DNA of 64,000 nt from Arthrinium phaeospermum (Eukaryota; Ascomycota; Sordariomycetes; Amphisphaeriales; Apiosporaceae). How positions within the stretch are numbered: position 1 is the stretch's first letter; each line of letters begins with the position of its first letter. The notes below the pieces were generated by a model that did not search any database, was not told where the DNA came from, and worked only from the letters and a program-made list of their open reading frames with translations. Of the stretch, positions 53,609 to 64,000 are shown piece by piece. The translations under genes were made by a program, and so were the position numbers. The stretch spans positions 930,001 through 994,000 of the forward strand of contig QYRS01000012.1 of NCBI GenBank assembly GCA_006503535.1, read 5' to 3'.

Positions 53609-54998
53609 ATGTCTCTTGTCAAGGTCATCCTCTCGCTCGGCCTCATTGCACCTTCGGCGAACGCAGCCTCTGGTAAAATTGACATCTGGGCCCGGCTCAG
53701 CAAGCCTGCCGTCCGTAAAGATTTCACTGGCTTCGAGCCGTTACTGACGACAAACCTCCCGGAGACGCAGCACAACATATCCGTGTGGTAAGAAAGATGT
53801 GTTTATTATCACAACTGCTCTGGGTTGCCCCAGCCCCTTGATTCGCCTACTATGGTGGATACTATCTGTTTGCGGCTCTTTGTACCTGTAATATATACTG
53901 ACCGCAATTTGATGTAACACAGGGCGAGCGGCTGGATCCCCTCGGACTGCAACGGCTATGCCAGCAGTCACAACGTCAGCGCTGCCGACTTCATCATCTA
54001 CCAGGTCCAGTACAACGACTGCAGTGACCCCTGGATCATGTGCTACCACAAGGACTCGGAGACATCCATCGAGAGCATTACCAAACAGTTTGGGAGGATT
54101 CCAATCCAGATGAGGGAGTGGGTAAGTTATAGCATCGCGCGTTGGCCACACGCCCCAGCCTATCCTCCTTCGGGAGATCAAAGCACCAAGCATTTGTGTT
54201 TTGCTTAGACTGCTCAGGCAGCTGCCTGAGGTCCGTCCTCTTGATCAACTACCTGCGGCTAACCCACGGTCCGCCCACTCCCCCTTTAGGTCAAGCACGT
54301 GGTCACGATCCCCGACAAGATGGGCTGGGCGTACGAGGACAAGGGCAACACCGTCTACATGCGGCCGAGCGACGCGATGCAGACGACCATGATCCACGAG
54401 ACGGGCCACGCGGTGGACCTCAACGGCGGCTACGGCGGGTCCGTCCTGTCGGGCAGCGCGCTCTGGGCCGACAACTACGCCCAGGACACGCACGTGCCCG
54501 ACGACTACTCCGCCACCGACACCGTCGAGGACATTGCCCAGAGCACCGTCGTCGCCGTCCTCAACGAGAACGTGCAGGGGCCCTACGGGGGGTTCGCCAC
54601 CATCGAGCCCAACTGGCCGGCTGTTTTCCAGTAAGTCGCTGGTCTCTCTTTTCCTTGTCTAAAGCGTTTCCTGCCGAATTTTGGTTTTTGTCCAGCTATG
54701 GTCATCAGTAGACTAAAAGAGATACACCGCTGATGATTGTTTGCTACTCCTCGCGCACAGCCAGTACGCCACCATCATCACCCAAGCGCGCAATGCGGGG
54801 CGGGGGAACTCTATGCTGGTGCCGGGCGAGAATGTGGCGTGCGCCCACCGGATTCCCAACAGTGAGCCCGTGGCCATCAACACGTTCGCTCGGGTCTTCA
54901 GGGCTTCCCGCCCTGACGTGAGCCTGAGCAAGCACGTCAAGGCCATCCGAGTCCTGAACGAGCACCTCGGGCCTACGAATTGCACGATCCATTGGTAG
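53609..54998 (+). CDS. con-13-like secreted protein with HExxH motif
   Basis: Exons 53609-53787, 53923-54121, 54290-54630 and 54761-54998 join in phase to 318 residues. Signal peptide MSLVKVILSLGLIAPSANA. The second exon matches what I recall of Neurospora conidiation-specific protein 13 (SGWIPSDCNGYA, YNDCSDPWIMCYHKD, IPIQMREWVKHVVTIPD). The third exon carries IHETGHAVDLN, an HExxH zinc-metalloprotease signature, in a segment that continues ALWADNYAQDTHVPDDYS. Four cysteines in the mature N-terminal half and one pair later suggest disulfides. The likely role is a secreted protein of conidiation or of the culture fluid; protease activity is inferred from the motif alone. Intron 2 (168 nt) is unusually long for the window. 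Confidence 0.85.
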
Positions 54999-56857
54999 GC
55001 CGAGGATTTTGGTTTAGGCACCGGGGCTGCGGCGGGAGACGAAGGCTTCCAAGTAGAAATCATATCTACTTAAGGCTACCGGCTAGCTGGGATTAAAGAT
55101 GGTGGCGTCCCTGAGCCTCTCAAAACTCTTCTTGGCCAGAACATGTGAAGAGTAAAATGGGTGGCAAGTTCCGATAACGATCGACGGTCTTCGAAGGCAC
55201 CTTTTGTAATATTGTATACATTGTTTGCGAGCTACTAGAAATACAATGCTGCAAGCGTATACAAATTAGGCGCCGGCGCTGTAGTGAGTGAAACTCGTTA
55301 GAGCGTTTGTCCTCGGTGGATCAAGAATAGTCAGCCCGGTTTCATTTTAGTCACCTCGTGTGCAGGTCTCGATCCTAGTAATGAGGTATGAGAAAGCCAG
55401 GCCACAGTCATAGCTGCAGGTCTATCCGATGTGGAAACGAGAAGTTTGCTTCGAGACGGACTTTCGCCAAATAGAGCCCCTGCTTCCCGAAGTGATGTAT
55501 AGCCTTGGCTATATTCCTGGGACACGACCTAGACTTACACGTTTCTGAGTCTGCAGGGGAATTGGACTAATTATAAATGCATGCCAAAATACAACGATTA
55601 TCTTTGATCTTATCGGTGATCAAAGAACCGATACAAACCACATCAAGATACTCCGTAGGCAGCCCGGGCCGACATCATTACCCGGCTGGGTACGGCTTGA
55701 CCAGGGATGGTAGTCCTTGCATCCAGATATGCACCCATTGCGCCAAAAAGCAAATACCGGCCATGGGCGAGGTGCCACCTCCGAATACGAGCCGTATCTG
55801 TATGTGAAATACAGGCAAGGCTGGCCACCTTTCGAGCAAACTTACACAGGGCTGCATATCTGCAACTTGTCACATCATATCGTATCATTGGCCCCCTGCA
55901 AAGGCAAAGGTACATATGCATGTCTCTCTTCCCGAACGCATATTGCTCATCTGACAATCCCGACTTTCGCAACGAGCATGCGGGAGGGAGGCACAGACCG
56001 GTGTGAAGGCCACCCCGCTCCATGCATGCATATATTGATGGATTCTCCAGGCACGGTACCAGTTCTCGCCCGATCTGGCAACCCCATCTCCTATCTCCAC
56101 TGGTCGGGCTCTTCCCGCTTACCAACCCCACCCCAACTACGGATCCCGCGAGCGAGAGGCGGCTAGTATACGTAGCAGACACGTAATAAAATGCTTGATC
56201 GAGGCATTTTTCTCCGAACGGAGAGAAGGCGGAACGACGTCGCCGTGGTCTGATTGGCTGTCCGATCCCAGGGTCCCGCTCCTCTGCACGGAAGGGCGGC
56301 AAGGCGTGCGACTGGTTCAGTTGAAGCAATGGCCTAGATCCCGTACGGCCACGGGCTTAGTGGCCCGCTCCGTAAGATCCGATGGGCTTATCGGGAATCA
56401 ACAAGGGAACATAATCTCACCGACTCCCAGCCAACAGAATTGTCGGGAACCAACTTCATGCCTTGTCCCGATTCGGCTCAAGATGACCAACGCGACGTTA
56501 AGATAGACAGAAGATGTGATATACATGACGGACTATCTGCCTAAAGAGGTATTGGATGCAGCCAAGTGCTTGGGGGTGGAGGGGTGTCGGACCTCCACTA
56601 TCAAGCCGACCCTTGCATTGATTCTGCTGCGATAAAGTCACCGAGAGACGAAGGATGTAGAGGTGTGATGGTACATTACCTCGTAGCCGTATCTATGGCC
56701 TCACGGGCTCCATCATCTATTAGTAGGGCTTACGCCGCGGTCCTCCTATGGTTGGATTCTTTTCTCCTCCGCAGAGCAAATTGAATAGACAGCACGAACT
56801 GCACGTCGCAGAAAGCGTATTGCTCGTGATACTCCGGAGATAAAGACTGACGCAGCC
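54999..56857. other. 1.9 kb intergenic
   Basis: Short overlapping frames on both strands; the longest (minus 55643-56329) shows no family signal. No RNA gene or repeat recognised. Confidence 0.5.
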
Positions 56858-58806
56858 ATGCCGGCTATGATGCTGCTGAACCTAGCAGGAGCATTAGTTG
56901 CGGGTGTTGCGTTTCACCACCTCTATGCACGACGTGTCGAGGTCGACTTCATCCTTCTGCCTCTGTTCCTGACCTTCGGGTCCGCCTACTCCTTGGCCCT
57001 GTACGTTGGCGTCTCGTGGCTGCATTTGCCGGCCACCACATCTCTGTACCATCTCTCCTTGTTCGCGGGGACTTTCGCTCTGAGCACTGCCGGCTCCATT
57101 CTGCTGTACCGTGCCCACTTCCACCGCTTGAACCACATCCCTGGACCGTACCTTGCGCGGCTCAGCACCTTCTGGACGGCCCGCACGGCCTCTGGGGACT
57201 ACCGGTTCCACGTCAAATTGCAAGAGCTCCACGCCAAGTACGGCGATGTCGTCAGAATAGGTGAGCACGCTCTTTGATAGCCCTTAAGCCATGTAAGCCT
57301 TCACCCATACACAGACACATTAATTGATGAATGTGAATTGCAGGACCCCGCCTCGTCTCCGTCGCCCGAGCCGACGCCCTGCTCCAGACGTCGGCGCTGG
57401 GCAAGTCCACCTTCTGGGCGCACGCCGAGACCGATGACCGCAAGAAGAGCTTCGCCATGTCGCGCGACCAGGACGACCACCGGATCCGGCGGCGGCCCTG
57501 GGAGGTCGCCTTCAGCCCCAAGCACCTGTCGAAGCACGACACGGCGATGCAGGAGGCCATCGGGCTGTTCATCGACGGCCTCATCGTCCCCGAAAACGAC
57601 AGCGCCGGGACGGCCCGCGTGGTGGATATCACTAACGCCGTCTCGCGGCTCACCTTCGACGTCACGGGCATTGTTGGGTTTGGGCGCAGCTTCGGCGCCA
57701 CGGCGAGCGAAGGGGACAGACCGCACCCGGCGCTGATGAACTTGCGCAAGGCACACGCGGTTCTGGGGTCGCTGCGCTTCGTGCCCTGGCTCCTGAGCCT
57801 GCTGCTCAGAATACCCGGGGCCGGTGGCAACTTCGCCCCGTTTCTGAAGCTCTGCGAAGATGTGATGAACGAGCACCGGGCAGAGAGAAAAGAGAAACAG
57901 GAAACATTCGCGAAGGAGATGTCTGTCGAGGAGGAAGAAGCCAACCTTGACGAAGAGACCCGTGGTCAAGAAGGAGGCGGAGACCCCAAGCCCGTCATAG
58001 CCTTCGTGCTGGACGCGCTCGAGCGAGGGGACCCCAGCGCCGCACCCACCCCCGAGGCCCTGGCCGATGAGAGCCGGTCTATGATCGCGGCGGGGGCGGA
58101 CACGACGCAGAGCGCGATGACCAACATGCTCGGATTCGTGGCGGCGCGCAGCGACGTCCAGACGCGGCTGCGGGAGCTTGTGGACGCGACATTTCCCCAA
58201 GGGCCCGCGTCATTCACCTACGCAGGGCTGCTGGCGGCGCCCGACACGCTGGGTTGGATCGACGCCATCGTCAACGAGACGTTGCGGATCCAGCCGTCGG
58301 CGCCGAGTGCTAACCCCAGAGTGACACCAGTGCAGGGCCTGGAGATCAGCGAAAGCGAGTTTGGACCGCGGCTCTGGATTCCCGGCGACGTCGAGATCCT
58401 GCAGTCGCCGTACGTGGTTCAACGAGACCCGCGTTGGTTTGAGCGGCCGGACGAGTTCCTGCCCGAGAGGTGGCTGGCTGGTTCGGAGATCAAATGCGAC
58501 AGGACCGCGTTTTTCCCTTCCATCTAGGTAAGAACACGCCTGACGCAAGATGTTGCAAATTCTTCCTTACATGTTGAAATCTGGAACTAACGAGATTTGA
58601 ATTGGAAAATGACAGGCAAACATGCGTGCATCGGAAAGCCCATGGCCATGGAGGAGTTGCGCAGCGTGCTTGCGCGGCTGGCACTTCAATTCGACATGGA
58701 TCTGGCGCCAGATCAAGACTGGGATGAACACCAGGAGAAAATCATGGACCACTTCACCATGTCGCTACCGGAGCTCTTTCTCACGTTCAAGGAGAGACAA
58801 GCATGA
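56858..58806 (+). CDS. cytochrome P450 monooxygenase 3, one frameshift at the heme exon
   Basis: Exons 56858-57260, 57344-58527 and 58616-58806. About 592 residues, long for a P450 because three hydrophobic helices precede the proline hinge (FHRLNHIPGPYLARLS). Seen: I-helix MIAAGADTTQS, ExxR in NETLRIQP, FLPERWL, and a heme loop split by intron 2: FFPFHL, then GKHACIGKPMAMEEL. The loop has Gly-Lys-His where most P450s have Gly-x-Arg, as in a known fungal CYP group. The donor at 58528 and acceptor at 58615 fit only if one T is restored in CCCTTCC at 58517-58520; without it a TAG (58525-58527) ends the protein just before the cysteine. A highly charged insert (EMSVEEEEANLDEETRGQEG) lies mid-protein. 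Confidence 0.82.
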
Positions 58807-60212
58807 GATCAGGCAGAGCATGCATGGATTTTATGGTTGCATGGGGAGTGGTTGGTTTTGGTGCAGACTTTCTTCAGGAACAGACAAGACAGTATCGGGT
58901 CTACTGCAAATACGCGATTCATCTTCGCGAGGCAGTCAACACTGAAGACTGACTTGTAGGCGGCCCTTGAGAAAGCTCAAAACAATTCATGTCTCTGCTC
59001 AGAGGCGGGCATATTTAGAATCGGGATGCATTCGCCAAATTTTTCAATCAGAATCACAGGGAGGTTGCAAGAATGTATCGATCGAAAAAATTTCTCCAGC
59101 ATCCACTGGCGGCCGGAACCGCGGGCAGAGCAGAGGGTAAGTAATCGAAACTGTTTCGTCTATCCTCCCATTTCCCCTCCAACATGCCATTGTAGAAAGA
59201 CGTAAGCCAGAGTGAATAGGGAGGAAGTGTAAGTTTTATGTGAGGAGAGAAAGGGAAGAAAAATTCCAAAGCCCAGAATTCCTGCGCAGACATTTGACCT
59301 GTCTGGAAGGCGGGTCCCAAGCCCGGAAGAGGGTTGTTCCGGCGGGACTCGATTTTGAGGTTGGGTAGCTGCGCGGGCGGGTACTGACGGACCCAAATCC
59401 GAGTGTGGCATTACCACCATCTGGATCCAAGTGAGGTAGGCAGTTCGTGGCTGACCACTATCAAGTCATCACGCTGTTTGACAAAGACGTTTTCATTCCC
59501 ATGGTTATCATACAGTCTGATCGTAACCAACTTGGAATCAGTTGAAGCTCTTTACTATGTATACACTTACCTGAGATACTTTATCCGATTTAAGGAACGA
59601 AATAAGCCTTGCTCTTCCCCTGTACGTGGAACTAGAAGGCAGGGCAACACCACTGTTAGAATATCAAAGGAAGCCAACAAACATAGGCAAAGGACAGCCA
59701 AACAGGGGAACGGAGATAACAAAAATGCCATGTTGACAATACGGATAGACTGCAAACCCCTTGCCATGAGGATCATATGCATACATCTATTCAATGCTCT
59801 TTGGACTTGCACAACTGGCTATGAATGAGTCACCCTGGGTAGCCACCCAATCACGACACTACTAAAAGCAATTGTGCCCCGCCATACTACTAAGTTGGGC
59901 CCTGTCCAGTACTGTTTGTCTCTTTGGTAATCAGGTCTTGTGCCTTCATTACGTCGCTTTCTCAGGTCGAGCGAAAGGATTTGCATCAATCGGAGACAAG
60001 GCTCTTGTTTGCAATTAACAGTACAAAAAGGCAACCAAATACCGCCTTTTTACCATTTTGGCTCGTCACTGGTATCCAATCGACCTCGACTCGACTGCTT
60101 TGGCTTACTTCCATTCGACCACCAAATAACCCCACCATCCCACTACTGATAACCCCTCCCTACGACATACAATTCCTCCCGAACAACACCACAATCAACA
60201 GCATCATCAATC
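58807..60212. other. 1.4 kb intergenic
   Basis: No supported gene. The final 150 nt (CCACCATCCC..., CAACACCACAATCAACAGC) look like the 5' untranslated region of the PP28 gene. Confidence 0.5.
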
Positions 60213-61096
60213 ATGTCTGGACGCGGCGGACCCGGTGGAAACTCTAGGGGGCGAGGTGGCAAGTTCAAGAAGTTCACGCGAGGAGGTAAGTAAAACTGGT
60301 CTCCCCAATCCTCTCAATTTTTCCTTCTAGTTTGTTCGCGCTTGCTGACCACACACGTACGTTAGGCGGCAAGCACTTCTCCCGTGACCTGAAGCCCCTC
60401 GACGCCGATGGCAACGAAATCGGCATGTGGGGTGATGGCGAGCCCAACAAGGACGAGTCCTCCTCCGAAGAGGAGTCATCCGAAGAAGAGTCCTCGGACG
60501 AGGACGACGCCGGCCCCTCGAGCAAGACGCCCGCCGCCGAGCTGACCCGCGAGGAGCGCCGGAAGCAAAAGGCCGACCAGAAGGCGGCCGCCATCGCCAA
60601 GAAGAAGAAGGTCGTGCAGGTGGGCGACATGCCGAGCGACGATTCCGAAGAGTCGTCGGACGACGACTCGGCCCCGATGCCCGCGAACCCCAACCACTCC
60701 AAGGCCTCGCGCAACATGGCCAAGACGCCGCGCACCAAGGAGGAGGACGAGGACGTCGCCAGCGCCACCAAGGGCATGAAGAAGCTGTCGACCAAGCCGG
60801 GCGCCCCCGCCGCGGGCGTGCCCATGAGCCGCCGCGAGCGCGAGTCCATGGAGGCCGCGGCCGCCAAGGAGCGCTACCGCAAGCTGCACGAGGCCGGCAA
60901 GACGGACGAGGCCAAGGCCGACATGGCGCGCCTCGCCCTCATCCGCGAGAAGCGCGCCGCCGAGGCGGCCCGCAAGCAGGCCGAGAAGGAGGAGCGCGAC
61001 GAGCAGGAGTCGGCCCGCCGCAAGGAGATCGAGGCCAAGGAGGCCAAGAAGCGCGAGGCGGCGCTGGGCAAGCCGGCCAAGAAGAGCAAGAAATAA
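60213..61096 (+). CDS. 28 kDa heat- and acid-stable phosphoprotein (PP28/PDAP1) homologue
   Basis: Exons 60213-60285 and 60366-61096 (80-nt intron, GTAAGT...TTAG), 267 residues. N-terminal [20 protein letters not shown], then GGKHFSRDL, an acidic serine block ([18 protein letters not shown], casein-kinase-2-type sites), then [20 protein letters not shown]. The PP28 domain (PF10252) is the C-terminal half: [59 protein letters not shown]. The animal homologue is an RNA-associated phosphoprotein; the fungal role is unclear. Likely a constitutively expressed, mostly helical or disordered protein. Its 3' end faces that of the next gene, 308 bp away. Confidence 0.92.
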
Positions 61097-61404
61097 ACGG
61101 ACGGCCTTCTCAAGTAGATTATCAGAAACGAAGGAAGGGAATGAATTGTCTCGCTATGAACACTATAGGCATAACAAAACACTCAAATATTCATTTACTG
61201 AATCATTGGTGATAAACAGGCGTGGTTCCACCGAACGGCGTACATGCCCATCAAACGTTAGGTGTACGCAGTCGATGCTCTATATGTTGTATTCATGTGC
61301 TGCAAGGCTCTTGCGACCAATTGCTCCTTAAAATGCTACAGTGATAGGGTATATAAAACTGAAGCGTCAAAACAGATGCGAGGAGTATGAGCGCATCCCA
61401 AATT

Positions 61405-62481
61405 TTACATGCCTGCGATTCCATCCGTGCCAACACTCTCTTTCCAGACCACGTCGAAATCGATGCCCTCCTTGTTGAAAAGCTCCCGGACCTCCTGCGC
61501 CACAATCTCCTGTCTTTCAGGTGTGAACCCGCCTGGTTTCGTGACCTCGAATTGCACGACCTCGATCCAGCGGTAGAAGAGGTCCTCCTTACCGACGGCG
61601 GTCAGGGCGTCGCGGAACAGGAAAATCTGCTTGCGGCGTGCCTCCTCCTCGGGCGCGATGGGCTTGGCGCCGTCGCTCAGGTCGATGGCCAGCCAGCCGA
61701 ACTCCTCGGAGTGGACGAGGGCGAGGAGGCGGAAGTCGTCGAGCGTGGCCATCTTCTTGTCGAGCATGACGGTGGCGTCGACCATGACGCCCCAGTCGAG
61801 GTTCCAGGCCTTGTTCATCATGAGGTAGCCCGTCTTCTCGCGCAGGTAGTCCGGGGCCGCGGCCATGGCGACCTGGGCCAGCACCTGGTCGCGCCCCTTG
61901 TCGTTGAAGGCGACGTCGTGCTTGAGCGCGGCCGTGTCCCAGCGCCGGCTGCGGCGCACCACGACCTCGTCGTCGCGGAAGCCGACGTTCCAGCGCCAGT
62001 TGACGGGGTTGCCGTGGCGGCTGGCCAGGAAGAAGTCGACGGGCCAGGGCCAGACGAAGATGAAGAGGACCGTGTCGAGCAGGAAGTGGGCCGAGCGCCA
62101 CGCGATGGCGGGCGCGACGACCTGCCAGAAGTCGTGGTCGGCGGCGATGATGGTGGTCTCGTTGGGGTACCCCAGGGTCGACGCCATCAGCTGCAGGTAC
62201 CACTCGCCCATGGTGTACACGCGCCAGCAGAAGAGGCCGATGATGGCCAGGTTCATGGCGACGGGCACGGCGAAGATCTGCCGCTTGAACGCGGCAGGCT
62301 TGTCGTCCACGTGGATCAGATAGGCGTGCTTCTCCTCCAGCGTCTCGAGCAGTGGCTTGAGCACCTCAGGCGGGCTCTGCAGCGGCACCGGGGGCTTGCC
62401 CGAGGACAGCTTGCTGCGTTTCTTGGTGGATGACAAACTGCCAGCCGCGGCCGACTTGGCCGGCTTTCTTTGCTTGGCCAT
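61405..62481 (-). CDS. conserved fungal ER/membrane protein of unknown function
   Basis: Single-exon gene of 358 residues from ATG 62481 (MAKQRKPAKSAAAG); an ATG at 62490 would add three residues. The basic, Ser-rich N-terminus contains KKRSKLSSGKPPVPL. Two hydrophobic segments follow: AVPVAMNLAIIGLFCWRVYT and AHFLLDTVLFIFVWPWPVDF. The second half is soluble and well structured-looking (WNVGFRDDEVVVRRSRRWD, YLMMNKAWNLDWGVMVDATV, FGWLAIDL, EEARRKQIFLFRDAL). I know this as an uncharacterised protein conserved in filamentous ascomycetes and cannot assign a role. No signal peptide; the first helix probably serves as membrane anchor. Its start faces the next gene across about 420 bp, so the two may share a bidirectional promoter. 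Confidence 0.85.
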   Translation of the reverse strand: MAKQRKPAKSAAAGSLSSTKKRSKLSSGKPPVPLQSPPEVLKPLLETLEEKHAYLIHVDDKPAAFKRQIFAVPVAMNLAIIGLFCWRVYTMGEWYLQLMASTLGYPNETTIIAADHDFWQVVAPAIAWRSAHFLLDTVLFIFVWPWPVDFFLASRHGNPVNWRWNVGFRDDEVVVRRSRRWDTAALKHDVAFNDKGRDQVLAQVAMAAAPDYLREKTGYLMMNKAWNLDWGVMVDATVMLDKKMATLDDFRLLALVHSEEFGWLAIDLSDGAKPIAPEEEARRKQIFLFRDALTAVGKEDLFYRWIEVVQFEVTKPGGFTPERQEIVAQEVRELFNKEGIDFDVVWKESVGTDGIAGM

Positions 62482-62904
62482 TACGCCCAATGGGTAATCG
62501 GGATGTTAGTTTACTCTTCCTCAGTCGTAATAAAGTTTCGAGGGAAAGAAAGACGGGTTGTTGTTGGTGTCACGGGAGTTATCAGAGTTGAGGCTGATAG
62601 GGGTCGGGTCCAAGGACAGCCAGCCTTTAAAGACGTGGCTTGGAGCTTAGGTCCGGAGCTTGGTAATACTTTTTGGTTGAGCTGGCAGGGGTTTGTTGGT
62701 CGGGTTTTGAATTTACAGGGACGGACCAGGACCAGGGGTGGCGACGTCAATTGGATGAAGTCAGGTCCACTTAATTTTCGGCAGCCAATTCGATTTGCAT
62801 CTTCAATTGAAGAGAGATCGCCGCCCTCGACGTAACCGAGCAAGAGCAGCTTTCTTTCCGCTGTTGTTTTCAATGGGAGGTTTCCACAGTTGTAGTAAAC
62901 CGTC
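62482..62904. promoter_or_regulatory. shared upstream region of two divergent genes
   Basis: About 420 bp between the start codons of the membrane-protein gene (minus) and the mitochondrial-type gene (plus). No motif that I can name with confidence; position alone suggests a bidirectional promoter. Confidence 0.4.
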
Positions 62905-64000
62905 ATGATGCTTCGCAGAAGGGTACCAGTGGTAAGTCAAGTCGCCAATTCACCGCAAGCCTTGTCCTCTGGTGGTGTATACTGATTTGTTCAATTTAGC
63001 AGCGCAACCCGTCGATTTGCGCCTTCTGTCAGCACCGACTTGCGCTGCGACCAGCACGACCCCAATTCCAGCAGAGGTTCTTGTCTACGACCAACGCCCT
63101 TCGAGACGACGGGAACGAGTCTAAACAAGATGGTCCCGCGAACCAATCCTCCCAATGGGGCTCTTCCGCAATACCGGGAGCCGGCGGAGGCTGGGGCTCA
63201 TCACCTACATTCGCCAGCTCCAAACCGGCCACAGAGAGCTCTCTCCTCCCACATGAGCTAGCAGCCCGCCGCCGGCTACAAGAACAAATGAAGGCAAAAG
63301 AAGAGGCGGCCAAGCAGCCGGTTGAGACGAAAAGCCCGCGCATGGTATTCAATCCTCCAAGGCAGCTCCGAAACCGCCAGTTCATGGAGGCCGAGCGGGC
63401 CGATGATGGAATTCGGAACCTGGGCAAAGGTTCCTCCCCCGCCACCCGGGAAGCCGGCCAGGCCAGAGCCCAAAACCCCGGATCAGCCTCCGTCAGATGT
63501 CCCGAAGAAGAACTGGACAGCCCCGTCGGAATACAGCTTGGACCGAGGGTACCAAGACGACCAGGATCAGACGTCAGTTTGAAAGCAATAAGGAACTGCC
63601 AGATTCTCCGAGGCTTACTGCAAGGACAGGCCCTGGCCCATTGGCTTTCAATCGGCCGCCCCGAAAGGACTTACAACCCGATGCGCCTGCTGCGGTACCA
63701 GACAGCACTGTTCAGAGTTCGGAGACTCGAGACACCCCACCACGTCCACTTATAAGGGAGGTGTCAATCCGCTCCAGAGACGCAAACGAAGAGGAATCTG
63801 ATACTGCGCTCGACAACGATAACGCATTCTATTCCCGAGATTCATGGAAGACTTCAATGTCAATGTCAAGTGGGAAGCCAAAGATCGACCCGCCGTTGAC
63901 GACGAGCTCATTACCCACCGGCACTTGACGGGTTGTTCGAAGAGTCTGCCGAGAAGTCGAAGGACGAACCAAAAGAACCCGAGATTCCCCAGCACGTGGG
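62905..64000 (+). CDS. probable mitochondrial protein (IF-2-like N-terminus), partial, frameshifted
   Basis: ATG 62905 opens MMLRRRVPV, then an intron from 62932 to about 62999, then QRNPSICAFCQHRLALRPAR and QQRFLSTTNAL. The Arg/Ser-rich, acid-free start looks like a mitochondrial presequence. The following disordered Pro/Lys/Gln region (HELAARRRLQEQMKAKEEAA, PPPPPGKPARPEPKTPDQ, NWTAPSEYSLDRGYQDD) resembles the N-terminal extension of fungal mitochondrial translation initiation factor IF-2, but no GTPase motif lies inside the window, so the name is tentative. The frame breaks near 63430, 63570, 63845 and 63930. If it is an essential factor, the breaks argue for base-call errors. It continues beyond the right edge. 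Confidence 0.5.

Noticed and set aside
1..64000. CRISPR arrays, operons or bacterial-type promoters
   Set aside because: No regularly spaced repeats, and the sequence is clearly eukaryotic.

Overview
The window is nuclear DNA of a filamentous ascomycete, most likely a sordariomycete (Sordariales/Chaetomiaceae is my inference). The reasons: genes carry several short introns (47-168 nt, GTANGT donors, CTAAC-type branch sites); 5S rRNA genes are dispersed single copies; there is a 3.6 kb block of almost pure A+T with the signature of repeat-induced point mutation (RIP); and the proteins belong to filamentous-fungal families (P450s, NACHT-ankyrin, DUF6594, acuF-like C2H2, GH43, con-13-like).

Layout. 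1-14.8 kb is gene-poor: a 5S rRNA, one intact gene for a protein with two TQT motifs, and a run of decayed genes (acid phosphatase, an uncharacterised fungal family, a small unknown gene, a DUF7702-like membrane protein). 14.8-21.2 kb holds a frameshifted SAM methyltransferase, a broken esterase-NACHT-ankyrin gene and a small EF-1alpha-like GTPase. 22.8-29 kb is an intact stretch: P450, OGFr-domain protein, SDR, GH43. 30.1-33.7 kb is a RIP-mutated hAT-type transposon with an 8-bp target duplication. 33.8-43.4 kb has an acuF-like C2H2 gene, a DUF6594 membrane protein, a second 5S rRNA, a GPI-anchored secreted protein and an RGS-transmembrane protein. 45.6-55 kb has a P450 with frameshifts, a large RNase H/coiled-coil protein, tRNA-Lys, a GNAT acetyltransferase, an intron-containing tRNA-Thr and a con-13-like secreted protein. 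56.8-64 kb has a third P450, a PP28/PDAP1-type phosphoprotein, a conserved membrane protein and the 5' part of a probable mitochondrial protein that runs off the window.

No metabolic cluster is evident; the three P450s are scattered and lack backbone enzymes. Two themes stand out. First, many genes carry single-base indels, mostly losses in short homopolymers, while others of 1-2.4 kb are perfectly open. The sequence alone cannot separate real gene decay from uneven base-call quality. Second, several genes belong to repertoires linked with fungal non-self recognition (NACHT-ankyrin, acuF-like C2H2, DUF6594) and lie on both sides of the transposon scar.
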